A stretch of 64,000 bases of DNA from NCBI GenBank assembly GCA_902363675.1, contig CABJAV010000004.1, positions 1 through 64,000 of the forward strand. Reading direction: 5' to 3'. The translations under genes were made by a program, and so were the position numbers. The stretch is from Lachnospiraceae bacterium (lineage in GTDB: Bacteria > Bacillota > Clostridia > Lachnospirales > Lachnospiraceae). This document shows positions 50,935 through 60,304 of the stretch, piece after piece (within the stretch, counting starts at the first letter, position 1; each line of letters opens with the position of its first letter). The notes under the pieces are model-generated. The model searched no databases. It was not told the origin of the DNA and worked only from the letters and a program-made list of their open reading frames with translations.

Positions 50935-52500
50935 TTATCTAGCTCCTCTGTCTGATGGCGAACGATAGTTAAAATCTCTGTCCTGTTCCCGTTTCTGAAC
51001 TTCTGCCTGTTTTTCTGCCAGCTTTCGATGGATTGAGTTTTCTCCATACTTGGAGTTCCATTCCTTGTTTGCTTTGACATAGGATTCATACTCGGACTTG
51101 CCTTGTTTATAGACTTGCAGGAACGCATCTACCGTTGGATATTTGTAATCCTGCACGATATGGGATAATCCCTGCTTCATAATCTTAATCGTTTCTGCGT
51201 ATTTGTTAGACTGTGCCTGCAATTCCTTTCGTTTCTTTCCTTGGAATAATCCTGTACAGTTCTTCAAATCCTCGTCAATAAGGTCTTTTTTCACTTCCTG
51301 CGTATGAATGGCTCTGTTTTGTCGTTTAAGTTTCTCCATAATCTCTTCAAGTCGCATCTCATAATCGTGTGCCAGCTCAGACATTCTTGGTCTTGGCGGA
51401 ATAACGGTCTTTTCTGCGGTAGTAGTAGCAGGTGCTTTGAATGGTTGGGTCACAGCAGGAATTGTCTGATTGTCTGTCTGTGTAACGGATGGAGCTGGTT
51501 GTTTCTCTTGTTTTTCATTTCTTCGCTCCATAAGGTCGGAGATTCTGGCTTTCTGTTGTTCCTGTTTCTGTATCAGCAACTTTATGAGTTCTTTTAACAG
51601 CTCGATTGCCCGAAAGATAATCATAAACAAAAGCTCCGGATGATTGCCATACTTGTGAATGGATTCCTTAATCGGAGTTGAAATCTGTTCCTGCTTTACC
51701 TTTAAGATTTCCTTTCGCTCCATCCCCGATACCAAAGCGTGATCCACAGTACGATTCCAGTCCTGTATGACCTTATTATTGAGTGTAATCTTATCTGCCT
51801 TTGGATTGTTCTTACCGATTTTCTTAGTGGCAAGATAGACATCCCCACGCTTGAATGCAGACAGCTTTTCTTTCTCATCTTTGACAAGTCCGTTGATGAC
51901 ATCGGTATAAAATACCTTGACCTCATCTAAGAAATGTTCCTGCTTAAAGCGAGCGTCCTTGATGGTAAACATCTGTCTTTCGTAGACCTCACCTTTCTTG
52001 ATCACCTTACACCTTTTACGGATAGTTCCATTCTCGTCTAGGATTTCTTTCTTGGTACGAACATGATTACCTTTCTCATCATAGAACATATTTCTGGTGG
52101 CAATCTTTTCTATCGGTTCGTCAAGATAATTTCGTTCTGCAAAGATAAGATGGATATGATAATTCGTCTTTCGTTTGTTATGATGGAGTGCTGCAATACA
52201 ATCAACACCATACCGACTTTTGAATTTATCCGTCATATATTTTAATAGTCCGTCTGGCGGATAATCCACAAAGGATTCCGGCAGGGCAATGATAAATTCT
52301 CTTGCTTCGATACATTTTCCCTCTGTACCGCTTTTCTTAAATTCTGCCTGATTGCACTTGGCAAGTTCTGTCCAAAATTTTCGGTCTGTGGTTTCATATA
52401 CCGCATAGAGATTTTCCTGTTTTTTGTCACTGGAGATATAATAGATTCTTCCACGAACATTATGGAGCTTTGACATCTGCACAAATGAATTTCTTGGCAT
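50935..52500 (-). CDS. MobA/MobL-family relaxase
   Basis: A 521-residue plasmid-type relaxase. The N-terminal domain (about 1-210) contains the three-histidine metal motif HHNKRKTNYHIHLIFAER. A long charged helical C-terminus (about 300-521) follows with a proline/threonine-rich linker. It should nick one strand at oriT and lead transfer through a helper element's channel. AAGGAGG sits before the ATG. No VirD4 or VirB-like genes accompany it. The oriT candidate lies directly upstream (52584-52700). Confidence 0.88.
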   Translation of the reverse strand: MPRNSFVQMSKLHNVRGRIYYISSDKKQENLYAVYETTDRKFWTELAKCNQAEFKKSGTEGKCIEAREFIIALPESFVDYPPDGLLKYMTDKFKSRYGVDCIAALHHNKRKTNYHIHLIFAERNYLDEPIEKIATRNMFYDEKGNHVRTKKEILDENGTIRKRCKVIKKGEVYERQMFTIKDARFKQEHFLDEVKVFYTDVINGLVKDEKEKLSAFKRGDVYLATKKIGKNNPKADKITLNNKVIQDWNRTVDHALVSGMERKEILKVKQEQISTPIKESIHKYGNHPELLFMIIFRAIELLKELIKLLIQKQEQQKARISDLMERRNEKQEKQPAPSVTQTDNQTIPAVTQPFKAPATTTAEKTVIPPRPRMSELAHDYEMRLEEIMEKLKRQNRAIHTQEVKKDLIDEDLKNCTGLFQGKKRKELQAQSNKYAETIKIMKQGLSHIVQDYKYPTVDAFLQVYKQGKSEYESYVKANKEWNSKYGENSIHRKLAEKQAEVQKREQDRDFNYRSPSDRGAR

Positions 52501-52583
52501 AGCGATTTCCTCCTTTCCCAGTTTTGATTTTGGAAAAGAGGACAGATAAGATAGATGAGATGTGAGTAGTAAACTTTCCCTGT

Positions 52584-52700
52584 GAGCGAGTGCATAGGCA
52601 CTCGTCTTGCGAACACATCCGCCTTGTGGCGGCTAAGCCTCGCAGAGCGAAATACACAGAGTACAAAACGAAGTTTTGTGCGATGGGTGTATTTCGCTCT
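52584..52700. other. candidate oriT: cluster of inverted repeats
   Basis: Three inverted repeats lie just upstream of the relaxase: CGAGTGC-atag-GCACTCG (52587-52604), CCGCC-ttgt-GGCGG (52619-52632) and a nested AGAGCGAAATACAC / GTGTATTTCGCTCT (52644-52700) with inner ACAAAAC-gaa-GTTTTGT. Position and structure fit a transfer origin; the nick site is not known. Confidence 0.55.
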
Positions 52701-52818
52701 CAAACGCCGAGGGCTTGCTTATGAAGTTCACTTTTAGCTGTAACTGTTCCCTCAGCACCTAATTTTGTGCCTTTAATGGCACACTTTTTATGTGCCGTAT
52801 CCGGCACTCCCTTTTCTT

Positions 52819-53016
52819 AACAGAAATGCTAGAAGATTGCTATGAAAATCAGCGAAACAATAGACGAATCCGTTAGCACTTTTGCCTTAACAATAGCATT
52901 GTTCTATTATTCAGACTTTTTAGCAAAAACCGTAGAAACAGTAGAAGTCTGCTATTAAAATCGAAAAAACAATAGCACGATTCGTTAGCATTTTTGCCCT
53001 GACAATAGCATTGTGT
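52819..53016. repeat. imperfect tandem repeat, non-coding
   Basis: A unit of about 80 bases, centred on ...AACAATAG...CGTTAGCA...TTTTGCC...ACAATAGCATTGT, occurs twice (about 52819-52903 and 52937-53016). No gene is present. It could be an iteron-like control region or a decayed duplication. Confidence 0.5.
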
Positions 53017-53251
53017 TACTTCGCTTACTTTTAAACTGTGTCTGGCAAGGAAGTGGTAGTAAAAGTTCCTATTAAATTTCATTTTTAATAGTGCATTGTT
53101 TTATTACATTTTGATTTTAATAGAGCTTTTTACTATTAACTCTTTGAAAATGTACCCCATAGATTGGACACTCAAAATCATAGTAGCGTACACTTTTTGT
53201 CATAGGTCGGACAGCTTTTTTCATAGCTACACTTGGTATGACTTCTCACAG

Positions 53252-53420
53252 CACTTTTTGTAAGTTGGGTGGACTTGTCCTACCAGTCGGCTTCACTTGG
53301 GTGGATGGTTGCACCCACTTCATTTTCTGGCTTGGGTGGACTATTCATAACACCTTTTGCATCTTGGGTGGACTTGTCCTACCAACAAGCTATAACTGGG
53401 TGGACGATTGCACCCATTCA
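53252..53420. repeat. 99-base direct repeats with GGGTGGAC motifs, non-coding
   Basis: Two units about 99 bases apart share CAC(T/C)TTTTG, a perfect 21-base stretch around GGGTGGACTTGTCC (53265 and 53364), and a later GGGTGGAYGRTTGCACCCA-like hairpin. GGGTGGA occurs five times in 53250-53410. Short ORFs across it are repeats in frame and lack ribosome sites. Between 53017 and 53251 I see AT-rich sequence and another CACTTTTTGT copy, but no gene. Confidence 0.55.
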
Positions 53421-53554
53421 CATCCATCTTGTCCTCATTTTCCAAAAGTTCTGGTTGTATCTGAGGACTTGTCCGTGATATAATCTATTTGCGTGTAGGT
53501 ATATCATGGCTTTTAGTCAGATACATACCAGAGGGATGGTCTTAGGACTGTCCC

Positions 53555-53788
53555 TTATTCATTTTTCATTGTTCCCTTGACCGCTTTTACTGCGTGTCTG
53601 TCTCGTAAATCCTTCCCCTCATTGAGAATCAGAAACTCGTCTAATCGTTCCCTGCGGATTAAGATTTTTCTTCCCACTCTAAGGATAGGCAGCTTTTCCC
53701 ATTCCACAAGATTTCTAAGAGTGTTTCTTCCGATACCTGTATAGTCGGCAGCTTCTTCAATGGAGAGAGCAAACTTTAATTCTGTCAT
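53555..53788 (-). CDS. excisionase-like helix-turn-helix protein
   Basis: A 77-residue MerR/Xis-type DNA-binding protein (FALSIEEAADYTGIGRNTLRN then LPILRVGRKILIRRERLDEFL), typical of excisionases of Tn916-like elements. It should bend DNA near the ends and direct the integrase toward excision. It is transcribed away from the repressor gene across a shared regulatory gap. Confidence 0.85.
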   Translation of the reverse strand: MTELKFALSIEEAADYTGIGRNTLRNLVEWEKLPILRVGRKILIRRERLDEFLILNEGKDLRDRHAVKAVKGTMKNE

Positions 53789-53875
53789 TCGATCACCTCA
53801 TTCCTGCGTAGGATTACAAGTCTTGTATATCAGAGGATGTTCCTTTTTGAAGAAAGGATTAGCCTTTTTTAAAAC

Positions 53876-53971
53876 TTGCGTTACGCAATTCTGATTAAAG
53901 TATATATCTTTTATAACGCTATGTCAAGCCTTACGAAATTCTATCATCTTTTATAGAATTGCGTATTGCAA
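53876..53971. promoter_or_regulatory. probable repressor operators between xis and the XRE gene
   Basis: TTGCG-tta-CGCAA (53876-53888) and TTGC-gtatt-GCAA (53959-53971) are related palindromes. The second overlaps the -35 box of the XRE promoter. AGAATTTCGTAAGG/ATAGAATTGCG-like half sites lie between them. The XRE protein is the likely binder. Confidence 0.5.
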
Positions 53972-53994
53972 TATATCGTGTTATGTGGTATAGT
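53966..53994 (+). promoter_or_regulatory. promoter of the XRE repressor gene
   Basis: TTGCAA (53966-53971), 17-base spacer, TATAGT (53989-53994). Confidence 0.65.
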
Positions 53995-54025
53995 AATGAC
54001 ATACCGAAAAAGGAGGTTCGCAAGT

Positions 54026-54649
54026 ATGTTAAAAGATAAAGAATTGCGAAAGACAATCGGTAGCAGAGCAAAAAGCCGTAGACAGGAGTTAGGATTGAAC
54101 CAGCCTTATGTCGCTGAAAAAATGGGCGTGACAGCCTCAACCATTCAGAGATACGAAGCAGGAACGATTGATAACACCAAGAAAATGACCTTAGAAGGTC
54201 TGGCAGATGCACTTCATGTATCTGTGGAATGGCTGAAAGGTGAGACGGACGAATACGAAACAGACATTACGGATAAAAGAGAATTACAGATTCGTGATGT
54301 GATGACTTCCATTCTGAATAAGCTCCCTTATGATATGGAACAGTCCGAAAGTGATTTTTCCAAAGACCTGCTACTACTGATGTTACGGGAATACGAGCTG
54401 TTCGTGGATTCGTTCCAGTTCGCTTGTAAGAATTTCAAAGGAAATACAGATAACAAAATGCTCGCCCAGACAATGGGGTTTGAATCCAATAAGGAATACA
54501 ATGAGATTATGTTCCTTAGAGAAATCACCCACACCGTCAACGCATTGAACGATATGGGCGATATTGTAAGACTGTATTCTAAGAATCCTGAGACAGCGAA
54601 AAATCGACTAGCCAATCTTTTATCAGAAAAAGATCCCGATTCGGTATAG
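54026..54649 (+). CDS. XRE-family transcriptional repressor
   Basis: A 207-residue regulator: an HTH_3 domain at residues 8-70 (RAKSRRQELGLNQPYVAEKM, TASTIQRYEAGTID) and a helical C-terminal domain with no protease or metal motif. AGGAGG precedes the ATG at 54026; an in-frame upstream start lies in the promoter. Standing divergent to xis and upstream of int, it most likely keeps the element quiescent and autoregulates through the palindromes at 53876-53971. Confidence 0.85.
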   Translation: MLKDKELRKTIGSRAKSRRQELGLNQPYVAEKMGVTASTIQRYEAGTIDNTKKMTLEGLADALHVSVEWLKGETDEYETDITDKRELQIRDVMTSILNKLPYDMEQSESDFSKDLLLLMLREYELFVDSFQFACKNFKGNTDNKMLAQTMGFESNKEYNEIMFLREITHTVNALNDMGDIVRLYSKNPETAKNRLANLLSEKDPDSV

Positions 54650-54732
54650 ATAGGCAGACGGAGCTATGATATACTTACACGCAAGAAGCATTTCACCAGT
54701 TCCGATTGCCGATATCGAAAGGAGAAACGATT

Positions 54733-56031
54733 ATGGCAAAAGGTTCTGTAAGGAAGAAAGGCAAGAAATGGTACTACCGCTTTTATGTGGAGGATGCAAG
54801 TGGTAACTTGGTTCAGAAAGAATTTGCAGGTACGGAGAGCAAATCAGAGACAGAGAAAATGTTACGCAAGGCTATGGAGGATTATGACGCAAAGAAATTT
54901 CTAGCCAAAGCGGACAACCTCACACTCGGACAGATGCTAGATGTATGGGCAGAGGAAGATTTGAAAACGGGTTCACTTAGCAACGGTACAGTCGGTAACT
55001 ATTTACAGGCAGTAAACAGGATTAAACAACACCCAATCGGAAACAGAAAACTAAAGACAGTCACTTCGGAGCATTTGCAGAAGTTTATGGATTTACTTGC
55101 ATTTGGCGGTGAGGAAGGAAATTTTAAGTCAAAGGGTTACACCATCGACTATATCCGTTCTTTCCACGCAGTCCTGCAACAGTCCTTCCGATTTGCAGTC
55201 TTTCCAAAGCAGTACATCACATTCAATCCAATGCAGTATGTGGTAATGCGTAGGAAAGCCGAGGAAGATGTGGATTTGTTTTCTGATAATGATGAGGATG
55301 CAGAGGTTATCAACCCGATTACACCAGAGCAGTATCAAACGCTTATGGAGTATCTGGAAGAAAGAAACAAGCCTGCTGTCCTGCCGGTACAGATAGCGTA
55401 CTACACAGGTCTTAGACTTGGAGAGGTATGCGGACTGTCTTGGAGTGACATTAACTTTGAGGAACAGTATCTGACAGTACGAAGAAGTGTCCGTTACAAC
55501 GGAGCAAGGCACAAGACCGAGATTGGTCCGACAAAGCGAAAGAAAGTCCGTATCGTGGATTTCTGTGATACGCTCGCTGACATCTTAAAGAAAGCGAAAA
55601 AGGAACAGAGAAAGCAGGTATTCAGTTACGGAGAACTCTATCAGAGGAACTACTACAGGGAAGTTAAGGAAAAGAATCGTATCTACTATGAGCTTTATCA
55701 TTTGGATGGCACAGAGGACATTCCGCTTGATTACAACGAGATTGACCTTGTATGTATCAGACCGGACGGAGCATACGAAGCCCCTGCAACGGTTGAGACA
55801 GCTTTAAGGACAGCAAGGAAACGATTGTCGGAGCTTGATGATAATTTCCACTTCCACACCCTGCGACACACTTATACCACAAACCTGCTCTCAAATGGAG
55901 CAGCACCAAAGGATGTACAGGAATTACTTGGACACTCGGATGTAAGTACCACTATGAATGTCTATGCACACGCTAACCGAGAAGGTAAGCGAAACTCAGC
56001 CCGACTACTTGATAAGGTGGTTGGAGAATAA
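54733..56031 (+). CDS. int: tyrosine recombinase (integrase) of the element
   Basis: A 432-residue phage/Tn916-type integrase. The N-terminal AP2-like arm-binding domain (MAKGSVRKKGKKWYYRFYVED) and the core-binding SAM-like domain (about 60-165) are present. The catalytic residues are Arg in YYTGLRLGEVCGLSW, HTLRHTY, the second His in LLGHSDVSTT and Tyr in MNVYAHA. AAAGGAG precedes the ATG at 54733. It ends about 30 bases before the 26-base direct repeat, the usual integrase-next-to-att layout. Confidence 0.93.
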   Translation: MAKGSVRKKGKKWYYRFYVEDASGNLVQKEFAGTESKSETEKMLRKAMEDYDAKKFLAKADNLTLGQMLDVWAEEDLKTGSLSNGTVGNYLQAVNRIKQHPIGNRKLKTVTSEHLQKFMDLLAFGGEEGNFKSKGYTIDYIRSFHAVLQQSFRFAVFPKQYITFNPMQYVVMRRKAEEDVDLFSDNDEDAEVINPITPEQYQTLMEYLEERNKPAVLPVQIAYYTGLRLGEVCGLSWSDINFEEQYLTVRRSVRYNGARHKTEIGPTKRKKVRIVDFCDTLADILKKAKKEQRKQVFSYGELYQRNYYREVKEKNRIYYELYHLDGTEDIPLDYNEIDLVCIRPDGAYEAPATVETALRTARKRLSELDDNFHFHTLRHTYTTNLLSNGAAPKDVQELLGHSDVSTTMNVYAHANREGKRNSARLLDKVVGE

Positions 56032-56048
56032 AATCGAATAAGAAAAAC

Positions 56049-56111
56049 TTTCCCTTGTAGATACCTCATAAGGGCAAAAACAAGGGAAAAGGATACATAT
56101 AGAGTGGCAAG
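56049..56111. repeat. right end (attR region)
   Basis: TTTCCCTTGT and ACAAGGGAAA form a hairpin. It contains the second 26-base direct repeat (56063-56088), the inverted ACAAGGGAAAAGGATA and a TGGCAAG (56105-56111) matching the left edge. The hairpin could also terminate int. Confidence 0.6.
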
Positions 56112-56202
56112 GCATACCGCCAAGTCGCATAAAATAAGGAAAGTTGAGATTTTAGTTATACAAACTGTAATTTATATAAGGTTCAGTGAAAGGAGAACAA
56201 TC

Positions 56203-57534
56203 ATGAGCAATTATACAAAGGAAGATATCTTCCGTATGGTAGAGGAAGAGGATGTCGAGTTTATCCGTCTTCAGTTTACGGATATTTTTGGTACTTTAAA
56301 GAATGTAGCAATCACATCCAGTCAGCTGGAAAAAGCGCTGGATAATAAGTGCATGTTTGATGGATCTTCAATCGAGGGATTTGTACGCATCGAGGAATCG
56401 GATATGTATCTGTATCCGGATCTGGATACATTTACGATTTTCCCGTGGAGACCGCAGCAGGGAAAAGTCGCAAGAATTATCTGCGATGTTTATTGCGCAG
56501 ATGGTACACCGTTTGAAGGAGACCCACGTTATATATTAAAGAAGCAGATCGCGAAAGCTGCTGAGATGGGATACACATTCAATGTCGGACCGGAGTGCGA
56601 GTTTTTCCTGTTCCATCAGGATGAGAACGGACAGCCGACGACGATCACACATGAAAAAGCAGGCTATTTTGATCTTGGTCCGGTAGACTTAGGAGAAAAT
56701 GCCAGACGTGACATGGTATTAACGCTCGAAGATATGGGATTTGAAATCGAGGCCTCCCATCACGAAGTGGCACCGGCACAGCATGAAATCGATTTTAAAT
56801 ATGATGAGGCTATGGTGACAGCGGACAACATTATGACCTTTAAACTTGCAGTAAAGACTATCGCAAAGCGCCATGGATTGTTTGCAAGTTTTATGCCAAA
56901 GCCAAAATTCGGAATCAATGGTTCCGGTATGCACATTAATATGTCATTATCCAAAGACGGTCACAATATTTTTGATGATGCGCAGGGTGAATTGAGATTG
57001 AGCAAAGAGGCATATTATTTCATCGGCGGAATCATGAAACATATGAAAGGGGTCACAGCAATCATGAATCCTCTTGTAAATTCTTACAAGAGACTCGTTC
57101 CGGGGTATGAGGCACCTTGTTATATCGCATGGTCTGCGACGAACCGCAGCCCTCTCATTCGTATTCCGGCAAGCCGTGGCGAAGGAACCCGTGTGGAACT
57201 CAGAAGCCCGGATCCGGCAGCAAATCCATATCTTGCACTTGCGGTATGTCTTGCTGCGGGATTAGACGGCATCGAAAACAAAATCGAGCCACCGGCAGAA
57301 GTACCGGAGAATGTATACGAGCTCAGTGAAGAGGAGAAAGAAAGCCGTGGTATCGAGTCGATTCCGGCAGATCTGCATGCTGCACTCAAAGAGTTAAAGA
57401 AAGATACCTTTGTTCAGGAAGTGTTGGGCAAACATATTACAGGTAAGTATCTCGAAGCAAAAGAAGAGGAGTGGATGCAGTACCGGACACAGGTTACCGC
57501 ATGGGAAATCGAAGAATATCTGTATAAGATATAA
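56203..57534 (+). CDS. glnA: type I glutamine synthetase
   Basis: A 443-residue GSI-alpha enzyme that makes glutamine from glutamate, ammonia and ATP. The beta-Grasp domain ([18 protein letters not shown]), metal and ATP sites ([31 protein letters not shown]) and [19 protein letters not shown] are intact. The adenylylation loop tyrosine region of enteric enzymes is absent, as expected for GSI-alpha, which is feedback inhibited. AAAGGAG precedes the ATG. The element's right end is only about 90 bases upstream, so the native promoter may have been displaced. An ANTAR regulator follows. Confidence 0.96.
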   Translation: MSNYTKEDIFRMVEEEDVEFIRLQFTDIFGTLKNVAITSSQLEKALDNKCMFDGSSIEGFVRIEESDMYLYPDLDTFTIFPWRPQQGKVARIICDVYCADGTPFEGDPRYILKKQIAKAAEMGYTFNVGPECEFFLFHQDENGQPTTITHEKAGYFDLGPVDLGENARRDMVLTLEDMGFEIEASHHEVAPAQHEIDFKYDEAMVTADNIMTFKLAVKTIAKRHGLFASFMPKPKFGINGSGMHINMSLSKDGHNIFDDAQGELRLSKEAYYFIGGIMKHMKGVTAIMNPLVNSYKRLVPGYEAPCYIAWSATNRSPLIRIPASRGEGTRVELRSPDPAANPYLALAVCLAAGLDGIENKIEPPAEVPENVYELSEEEKESRGIESIPADLHAALKELKKDTFVQEVLGKHITGKYLEAKEEEWMQYRTQVTAWEIEEYLYKI

Positions 57535-57570
57535 AAAGATTTTATTCTAAAGATACGGGTGATCGACACA

Positions 57571-58122
57571 GTGAGTAATATAGTAATTGCATTTCCAAAG
57601 CAGGAAGTGGCACAGAATGTAAAAAAAATATTGTCACAAAGCGGATACAGTGTGCAGGCAGTTTGCACGACCGGGGCGCAGGCGCTGAACAGTATTAATA
57701 ATTTAGAGAGTGGTATTTTGATCTGTGGTTGTCGCTTTATTGATATGATGTATACGGAGATTTACGAGTATCTTCCGCCGGAATTCCAGATGCTTCTGAT
57801 TGCGTCGGCAAGTTCCATCCAGGAGCGTGAAATCAGTAATGTTGTCAGTCTGGTATTGCCGATGAAAGTGCATGAATTGTTGCAGACGGTGGAGATGATG
57901 GAGGGAGAAATCCGCCGCAGACGTAAACGCATGCGGCAGCGTCCGAAGGTACGCTCCGGGGAGGATCAGAAAGTCATCCAGAAAGCCAAGGAGCTTCTGA
58001 TGGAACGAAACGGATTTTCGGAGGAAGAAGCACACCGCTATATCCAGAAACGAAGTATGGATAACGGAACGGAGCTTGTGGAAGTATCCCAGATGATATT
58101 AAGTCTGATGCAGGAGGGGTAG
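57571..58122 (+). CDS. ANTAR-domain antitermination regulator
   Basis: A 183-residue protein with a receiver-like pseudo domain (about 1-110, lacking a clear phospho-Asp) and a C-terminal ANTAR RNA-binding domain (VIQKAKELLMERNGFSEEEA, then YIQKRSMDNGTELVEVSQMI). ANTAR proteins bind paired hexaloop hairpins in leaders and prevent termination. It lies 36 bases after glnA, a common Clostridia pairing for nitrogen control, and amt in this window has a terminator in its leader. GTG 57571 is chosen; GTG 57559 is also possible and the ribosome site is weak. Confidence 0.85.
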   Translation: MSNIVIAFPKQEVAQNVKKILSQSGYSVQAVCTTGAQALNSINNLESGILICGCRFIDMMYTEIYEYLPPEFQMLLIASASSIQEREISNVVSLVLPMKVHELLQTVEMMEGEIRRRRKRMRQRPKVRSGEDQKVIQKAKELLMERNGFSEEEAHRYIQKRSMDNGTELVEVSQMILSLMQEG

Positions 58123-58140
58123 ATTACGGATCAAGTAGGG

Positions 58141-58175
58141 CATAAGGCATCCGCCCTAAAGGGTCCCTCCTTATG
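58141..58175 (+). other. leader stem-loop upstream of dapL
   Basis: CATAAGG (58141-58147) pairs with CCTTATG (58169-58175) around an inner CCC-taaa-GGG hairpin. No T-run follows. It may be a 3' end structure of the ANTAR gene or a leader element. Confidence 0.4.
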
Positions 58176-58276
58176 ACAAGTGTCAAAGCACTTTACAGCA
58201 TCGGGCGAAAATGCTAAACTTAATCAACAGAGTGAGTAAAAATTAAAGGAAAGACGATAGAAAGAGAGGAACAAAA

Positions 58277-59491
58277 ATGTTTCATATTAATGAAAATTAT
58301 CAGAAGCTGCCAGGCAGCTATCTGTTCAGTACCATCGGAAAGAAGGTAAATGCATATCAGGAGGCAAATCCGGACAAAGAAATCATCCGTCTTGGTATCG
58401 GTGACGTTACACAGCCGATCGCACCGGCAATTATCGAGGCTATGCACAAAGCAGTTGATGAGATGGGACATGCAGAGACATTCCATGGTTATGCACCGGA
58501 TCTTGGATACGCATTTTTAAGAAAAGCAATCGTAGACAATGATTACAAAGCAAAGGGATGTGATATCTCTGAGGATGAAATTTTCGTATCCGACGGAGCA
58601 AAGAGTGATTCCGCAAATATTCAGGAGATTTTTGCACAGAATAACCGTATCGCAGTATGCGATCCTGTTTATCCGGTATATGTAGATTCCAATGTTATGG
58701 CAGGAAGAACAGGTACTTATGATAAGGCAACAGAGACATGGAGCGATGTAATTTATATGCCATGTACTGCTGCAAACAATTTTGTGCCGGAATTTCCAAA
58801 GGAGACACCGGACATCATTTACTTATGTCTTCCAAACAACCCGACCGGAACAACCCTTACAAAGGATCAGTTACAGGAATGGGTAGATTACGCAAACAAG
58901 AATGGTGCAGTCATCATTTATGATGCCGCATACGAGGCATACATCAGCGAAGATAATATCGCACATACCATCTACGAGTGTAAAGGTGCAAAAACCTGTG
59001 CAATTGAGCTGAGAAGTTTCTCAAAGAATGCCGGATTTACAGGTGTCCGTCTTGGATTTACTGTAGTTCCAAAGGAGCTTAAGTGTGGCGATGTGTCTTT
59101 AAATGCAATGTGGGCAAGACGTCACGGAACCAAGTTCAACGGTGCCCCATACATCGTACAGCGTGCCGGCGAGGCTGTATATTCCGATGCCGGAAAAGCA
59201 CAGCTGAAGGAGCAGGTTGCATATTACATGAAGAATGCAAAGACCATCAAGGAAGGTCTTAAGGACGCCGGATATACCGTATTTGGTGGTGTAAATGCAC
59301 CATACATCTGGTTAAAGACACCGGACAAGATGACTTCCTGGGAGTTCTTTGATTATCTCTTAGAGAAAGCCAACGTTGTAGGTACACCGGGATCCGGATT
59401 CGGACCAAGCGGTGAAGGATACTTCAGACTGACTGCATTCGGTAATTATGAGAATACGGTTAAGGCTTTGGATAGAATCAAGGCATTATAA
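58277..59491 (+). CDS. dapL: LL-diaminopimelate aminotransferase
   Basis: A 404-residue class I PLP aminotransferase that converts tetrahydrodipicolinate straight to LL-diaminopimelate for lysine and cell wall. IRLGIGDVTQPIAP, FHGYAPDLGYAFLRKAI, FVSDGAKSDSANIQ, LPNNPTGTTLT and the PLP lysine in RSFSKNAGFTGVRLGF are hallmarks of DapL. AGAGAGGA precedes the ATG. It shows the lineage uses the aminotransferase variant of the pathway. Confidence 0.95.
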   Translation: MFHINENYQKLPGSYLFSTIGKKVNAYQEANPDKEIIRLGIGDVTQPIAPAIIEAMHKAVDEMGHAETFHGYAPDLGYAFLRKAIVDNDYKAKGCDISEDEIFVSDGAKSDSANIQEIFAQNNRIAVCDPVYPVYVDSNVMAGRTGTYDKATETWSDVIYMPCTAANNFVPEFPKETPDIIYLCLPNNPTGTTLTKDQLQEWVDYANKNGAVIIYDAAYEAYISEDNIAHTIYECKGAKTCAIELRSFSKNAGFTGVRLGFTVVPKELKCGDVSLNAMWARRHGTKFNGAPYIVQRAGEAVYSDAGKAQLKEQVAYYMKNAKTIKEGLKDAGYTVFGGVNAPYIWLKTPDKMTSWEFFDYLLEKANVVGTPGSGFGPSGEGYFRLTAFGNYENTVKALDRIKAL

Positions 59492-59611
59492 TTTGTTTCA
59501 TTTGCTATAAACAAATCAGGTACAGTAGCCGATACTAATAATAGAAACGTAGTCAAAGGTCCGGAAACAAAAGGATTTGATCCGGCGTATATGTTCAAGG
59601 AGGATATGAGT

Positions 59612-60301
59612 ATGAGTGTGAATGTGACAGGTTTGGCAAGTGCACAGGCAGAGGTTTATGCATCTTATAAGACAGACACTTCTGCAAAGACAGAATCTGC
59701 TTCCAAGAAAAACGCTTCTGCGAAGGCAGATACAGCCAGCAAGACCGAAGAGAAGAACGAAAGCGGTGTCGTTTATGATAAGTCGGACAAATCTTCGGAT
59801 ACAGGCAAGGCAACTTATTCTGTCAACAAAATGAGCGCAGAAGATCGTGCCGCTCTGGTAAAACAGCTGAAAGCAGATCAGGAGTCCAGACAGCAGCAGC
59901 TGACCAACATCGTAAAGCAGATGATGGGACAGCAGGCAACAACGTTTGCAACTTCCGATGACAGTATGTGGAAGTTCCTTGCAAAAGGAAATTATACGGT
60001 AGATGCCCAGACAAAGGCACAGGCCCAGAAAGATATTTCGGAAGACGGATATTACGGTGTGAAGCAGACATCTGAGCGTTTATTCGACTTCGCCAGCGCG
60101 TTAGCAGGTGACGATGTAGAAAAAATGAAAAAGATGCAGGCTGCTATGCAGAAGGGTTTCCAGCAGGCAACAGGTGCCTGGGGACAGAAGTTGCCAGATA
60201 TTTGCCAGAAGACATTAGATGCGGCAAACAAGAAATTCGAGGAGTATTACAAATCGAAACAGACAAGCACGACAGATGCTACAAACAGCACAGAGGCATA
60301 A
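59612..60301 (+). CDS. Ser/Lys/Gln-rich helical protein, unknown
   Basis: A 229-residue protein without signal peptide or membrane helix. Residues 1-85 are low-complexity Ser/Thr/Lys/Ala. Residues about 85-225 form a helical domain (DRAALVKQLKADQESRQQQL, ISEDGYYGVKQTSERLFDFA, KGFQQATGAWGQKLPDICQK). I recall similar C-terminal domains in unannotated Lachnospiraceae proteins but cannot name a family. Of two close ATGs, 59612 is 8 bases from AAGGAGG and 59606 only 2. A terminator follows directly. Confidence 0.65.
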   Translation: MSVNVTGLASAQAEVYASYKTDTSAKTESASKKNASAKADTASKTEEKNESGVVYDKSDKSSDTGKATYSVNKMSAEDRAALVKQLKADQESRQQQLTNIVKQMMGQQATTFATSDDSMWKFLAKGNYTVDAQTKAQAQKDISEDGYYGVKQTSERLFDFASALAGDDVEKMKKMQAAMQKGFQQATGAWGQKLPDICQKTLDAANKKFEEYYKSKQTSTTDATNSTEA

Positions 60302-60304
60302 ACA

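Larger units (their letters stand above)
41732..56111. mobile_element. integrative mobilizable element carrying an agr quorum-sensing module
   Basis: The segment holds a tyrosine integrase at its right edge, an Xis-like protein, an XRE repressor, a MobA/MobL relaxase and an agr module. A 26-base perfect direct repeat lies near both ends (41794-41819 and 56063-56088). TATCCTTTTCCCTTGT (41770-41785) is inverted at 56080-56095. TTTCCCTT occurs three times at the left edge, like arm-type integrase sites. A 7-base TGGCAAG at 41732 and 56105 could be the crossover core; the exact ends are inferred. No conjugation channel genes are present, so transfer would need a helper. The 42.3-50.9 kb cargo is visibly more AT-rich than the host flanks. 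Confidence 0.8.

Noticed and set aside
52242..52703. 153-codon frame overlapping the relaxase start and oriT region
   Set aside because: It overlaps the relaxase N-terminus in another frame and crosses inverted repeats; no motif.
53238..53483. Two overlapping short frames over the GGGTGGA repeats
   Set aside because: The 99-base period is a multiple of three, so repeats stay open in more than one frame by chance; there is no ribosome site.
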